From contig DXJV01000059.1 of NCBI GenBank assembly GCA_019056785.1, positions 62,001 through 126,000 on the forward strand: a DNA stretch of 64,000 nt, written 5' to 3'. The notes beneath the pieces are model-generated. The model was not told the origin of the DNA, ran no database searches, and saw nothing but the letters and a program-made list of their open reading frames with translations. The DNA is from Candidatus Heimdallarchaeota archaeon (lineage in GTDB: Archaea > Asgardarchaeota > Heimdallarchaeia > JABLTI01). Shown here one piece after another: positions 61,571 to 64,000 of this stretch; position 1 is the stretch's first letter; each line of letters opens with the position of its first letter. The position numbers and the translations under genes were made by a program.

Positions 61571-61978
61571 ATGAAGAAGGTATTTTTTATCTGCATTGGC
61601 AACTCTGCTAGAAGTCAAATGGCTGAAGCGTTTGTTAAACATTTGGCACAAGGCTTACTTGAGGCGCGCAGTGGTGGAACAAAGCCAGCTCCAAAAGTAA
61701 GTAGGAATGCTATTGCTGTTATGAAAGAATTGGGTCTAGATATCTCGGACCAATTTCCAAAACAATTAGATTTTGAATATGCCAGAAATGCGGACTTGGT
61801 AGTGATTATGGGCTGTGGGGCTGAGAGAATGTGCCCTGCTTGGCTGGTTAGTAAAAGTGAGAATTGGGCCCTCGACGACCCTCGTGAGCAAGATCTTCCA
61901 TTGTACCGTAAGATAAGAGATGAAATAAAAAGAAGAGTAGAGGAATTAATTGCAAGAGTAGAAAAGAACGACTTTTAA
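61571..61978 (+). CDS. Low-molecular-weight phosphatase-fold protein (arsenate reductase ArsC-like)
   Basis: A 135-residue LMW tyrosine phosphatase-fold protein. The P-loop is C8-IGNSA-R14 (FFICIGNSARSQMAEAF), as in thioredoxin-coupled arsenate reductases, and the WALDDPREQ segment supplies the general acid Asp. Cysteines near residues 91-98 (MGCGAERMCP) are placed like the resolving Cys pair of ArsC, which favours arsenate reductase over plain phosphatase. No other ars gene is adjacent. It overlaps the stop of the HEAT protein gene by 4 bases, tail to tail. Confidence 0.85.
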   Translation: MKKVFFICIGNSARSQMAEAFVKHLAQGLLEARSGGTKPAPKVSRNAIAVMKELGLDISDQFPKQLDFEYARNADLVVIMGCGAERMCPAWLVSKSENWALDDPREQDLPLYRKIRDEIKRRVEELIARVEKNDF

Positions 61979-64000
61979 GTTGCTACGCCGTCGAATTTTT
62001 CACCGGCTAAAATCCCTTTTAAAATCCAATCGATCCCTTCTTTGTCTTTTTCCAGAAGTGCATTGCGATGGGAGTCATGTATCTGAAGGATAGTAAGGGC
62101 AATTTCTCGTGCGCGATAGACATCAAAGGGGTTAAAAAGAGCAAGTAATTCATTCAAAGCAAAAGGAACATCATTTTTTGCGAGGATGATCAGTAAATCT
62201 TTGTATAATTCTTCGTCTAAAGGATGCTTGATAAGTTCTTTCAATTCTGAGAGAGGAACTTTTGCTTTAGTGGTTTTTAAGGCATCTAATGAGTATTCAA
62301 CAATGGTTAGTTTTTTGAATTGCTCGCCAAGCTCGGCAATCCATTCGTTTTCCTCATTATCATCAAACCATTCTTCTTCAGTGTCTTCTAAGTCATTTGT
62401 TCGTTCGATGAGAGTTGGCATTTCAGATTCATCTGTGAAGTCTAACTCGTTGTTCTCCAAAATGGCAAATTGATCTTCTCGGAGCTCTAGCTTATGCGAT
62501 GAGGTATTGTTGAATCTTTTTAACCACCGGGCAATATCCTTGTCAACGAGTGTTTTCTCGCTGTTTTTCAATTGTTCGCGAATCTTTTGTTTAGCTCCAA
62601 TGTCTTCTTCCATCTTGGGGTCTTGTTCATCTACTTCCCACCGGTTGTCGACAATTTGCTCGATCTCGTTTGCAAATTCTAAGACACCATTTTGAATAGC
62701 GTCCAAGATATTGTGAATGAAAATCGGGATAGCTTTTTGTGAATTAAACTTTCCCAGAGCCAACAATGCCTCTCTTTGGACACTCATAAATGGGTCAGTC
62801 GTTGCCAATTGTAAGAGTTTCTTTTCGAGTTCCAGCGTGAAGGTTTGTTGCTTTTGTAAGCTAAGAATCGCCTGATACCTAATTTTTGGGTCGTAATCAT
62901 TCAAACTATCTATTAGTACGGAGGTGACTTGTGGTTGTGAGAAGTTGCCCAAGAGATAAATAATGTTCCAGTAAAAGATTTCATCGAAGTCAGCTTCCAT
63001 GAATTTCAGGGTCTCAAAATTAAAGCTGGTATTAATATCTTCGAGAAACTCATTGTCAAAATCATCGATGTAATCAATATCTGAAAAGATTTCTCTACTT
63101 TTGGGGAGAACCACTTTCCGTTTAGAGATGTCAAAATTGTTCTGTAAATATTCTAGGAGAAAATCGAGCGATTTTTCTTTTCCAATTGCTCCAAGGCAGC
63201 AAATAATCTCGAACATTTGCTCTTTCGAGAGTTTCTCTTGCTTGGCAAGTTCCAGAACGCGTTCTTCATACTCGTCTAATTTGAAGTTTCGGATAAAACG
63301 CAATGCCAAGTAAAAGTCACTCAAGTCCGGGTTGAGGTTAAGCTTTATAAAAGTATTGAGATAATTAATGATAGTTTCATTGGGAAATTCTTGGAGTAAT
63401 TTCCAGGACTGCTGAATGTGTTTTCGTGTTGCTTTTGTAATGACATATGGGTCGACATTAAGGTAAATCTCTTCTATAACCAGTTTCAGAACATGTAAAG
63501 CTTTGATGTTATCAATACTTGGCTCAAGTTTCGCTAATTTTAGTAATTCTTTTACAACCTTTACTAATTCGATTTCCTCAATCAACAAAAGATCATAACG
63601 CAAAAGAGGAGCAATAACCTCTACAAAACGAATTGTTATGGGTTGAAGAAAGTCATCATTAGAATTGATAAAATTCGCCGGCTTCAGCCCTTCCCAGGCG
63701 AGTTCACGCGCAAGAAAAGTCGCTTTGGTCTGTGAAATGGTGAAATCAAATCCTTTCGACCGGTAGAGCCAAAGCGCTGCTAAGGGGTTGCCCTTCTGGA
63801 TGAGAATCCTCGCTATGGCTTTTCTTTGCAACTGGTTTTTTGAATTTAACATGAATTTTGTCCCTAACAATTCCACTACTTTAGGGTCGGACATCAACCC
63901 GAGAGCAAAATAGGCGTCTTCAAATAGAACATCGTAATTTGACATTTTTTCGATTTCGTCAAAAAATTCACTTTTATCATAATACCCGGCAAGAAATAAT
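61975..64000 (-). CDS. HEAT-repeat protein, runs off the right edge (partial)
   Basis: The first in-frame ATG is at 63945 (656 residues), but the frame stays open to the window edge. The upstream codons read YYDKSEFFDEIEKM, in the same style, so the gene most likely starts outside. The chain is helical repeat throughout, with clear HEAT units (EIFYWNIIYLLGNFSQPQVT, DYDPKIRYQAILSLQKQQTF, DPFMSVQREALLALGKFNSQ). An acidic insert at about residues 455-540 (RTNDLEDTEEEWFDDNEENE) is flanked by more helices. No catalytic motif. A scaffold or adaptor function is likely. Confidence 0.8.
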   Translation of the reverse strand, partial: LFLAGYYDKSEFFDEIEKMSNYDVLFEDAYFALGLMSDPKVVELLGTKFMLNSKNQLQRKAIARILIQKGNPLAALWLYRSKGFDFTISQTKATFLARELAWEGLKPANFINSNDDFLQPITIRFVEVIAPLLRYDLLLIEEIELVKVVKELLKLAKLEPSIDNIKALHVLKLVIEEIYLNVDPYVITKATRKHIQQSWKLLQEFPNETIINYLNTFIKLNLNPDLSDFYLALRFIRNFKLDEYEERVLELAKQEKLSKEQMFEIICCLGAIGKEKSLDFLLEYLQNNFDISKRKVVLPKSREIFSDIDYIDDFDNEFLEDINTSFNFETLKFMEADFDEIFYWNIIYLLGNFSQPQVTSVLIDSLNDYDPKIRYQAILSLQKQQTFTLELEKKLLQLATTDPFMSVQREALLALGKFNSQKAIPIFIHNILDAIQNGVLEFANEIEQIVDNRWEVDEQDPKMEEDIGAKQKIREQLKNSEKTLVDKDIARWLKRFNNTSSHKLELREDQFAILENNELDFTDESEMPTLIERTNDLEDTEEEWFDDNEENEWIAELGEQFKKLTIVEYSLDALKTTKAKVPLSELKELIKHPLDEELYKDLLIILAKNDVPFALNELLALFNPFDVYRAREIALTILQIHDSHRNALLEKDKEGIDWILKGILAGEKFDGVAT

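Noticed and set aside
1-64000. tRNA, rRNA, CRISPR or transposon genes
   Set aside because: All intergenic stretches were read for cloverleaf arms, regularly spaced repeats and transposase motifs; none was convincing.

Overview
The window reads as chromosomal DNA of an archaeon, and several genes point to an Asgard archaeon. Archaeal marks are a fused formaldehyde-activating enzyme/hexulose-phosphate synthase, an F420-dependent methylene-tetrahydromethanopterin dehydrogenase, an archaeal-type phosphoglycerate kinase, a ThiN-type regulator, NucS, a DRG-like TGS GTPase and TATA-box promoters. Eukaryote-like marks are a Ras/Rab-like small GTPase, a protein with longin/uDENN and cDENN-like regions, a profilin-like small protein beside a coiled-coil protein with formin-like polyproline tracts, a B-box-like zinc protein, and many HEAT, PRC-barrel and winged-helix proteins of no clear family. 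I cannot place it below Asgard with confidence; Heimdallarchaeia is a guess. The DNA is AT-rich by eye, genes are dense and on both strands, and TTG or GTG starts behind GGTGA/GGAGG-type ribosome sites are common. I saw no tRNA, rRNA, CRISPR array, transposase or phage gene.

Layout. 0-8 kb: end of a membrane gene, fae-hps, a hypothetical gene, a glycerophosphodiesterase, two tandem bactofilin-like beta-solenoid proteins with palindromes in front of the first, and a membrane-anchored HEAT protein. 7.7-11.2 kb: pgk, then citC and citG tail to tail without citrate lyase subunits. 11.3-16.5 kb: an LVIVD/thrombospondin-3-like surface protein and a large membrane protein. 16.5-24.4 kb: acylphosphatase, the DENN-like protein, a CheY-like receiver, a LeuC/LeuD-type hydro-lyase pair, a PRC-barrel/HEAT protein and a NurA-like protein. 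24.4-35 kb: a tail-anchored winged-helix protein, a VTT (DedA) membrane protein, a membrane-anchored penicillin-acylase-family enzyme, GNAT, TPR, UPF0173 and B-box-like proteins and a ThiN regulator. 35-45 kb: a secreted subtilase, the profilin-like gene, the polyproline coiled-coil gene, a dolichol/phytol-kinase-like enzyme, a thioredoxin-like protein, a TrmB-like regulator and a TM2 protein. 45-52 kb: valS, a DUF92 (VTE6-like) protein, a DRG-like GTPase and an exported CTERM-like protein. 52.1-54.5 kb: a decay zone holding two multiply broken genes, a DUF599-like membrane protein and a 2-oxoacid:ferredoxin oxidoreductase, around an intact ferritin-like gene. 54.6-64 kb: CorA, NucS, a kinase-like phosphotransferase, a TIM-barrel protein, a DtxR-type regulator, mtd, a DUF2225 protein, the small GTPase, an arsenate-reductase-like phosphatase and a HEAT protein that runs off the right edge.

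How the genes fit together. Fae-Hps and Mtd indicate tetrahydromethanopterin/F420 one-carbon chemistry and pentose synthesis through hexulose phosphate. The VTE5-like and VTE6-like kinases could together return free isoprenoid alcohols to the diphosphates used for archaeal lipids. The most interesting candidates are the profilin-like/polyproline neighbour pair, which looks like a primitive actin-regulatory module, and the DENN-like protein, which could be an exchange factor for small GTPases such as the one at 60.9 kb. Both rest on reading fold patterns by eye and need structure prediction or profile searches.
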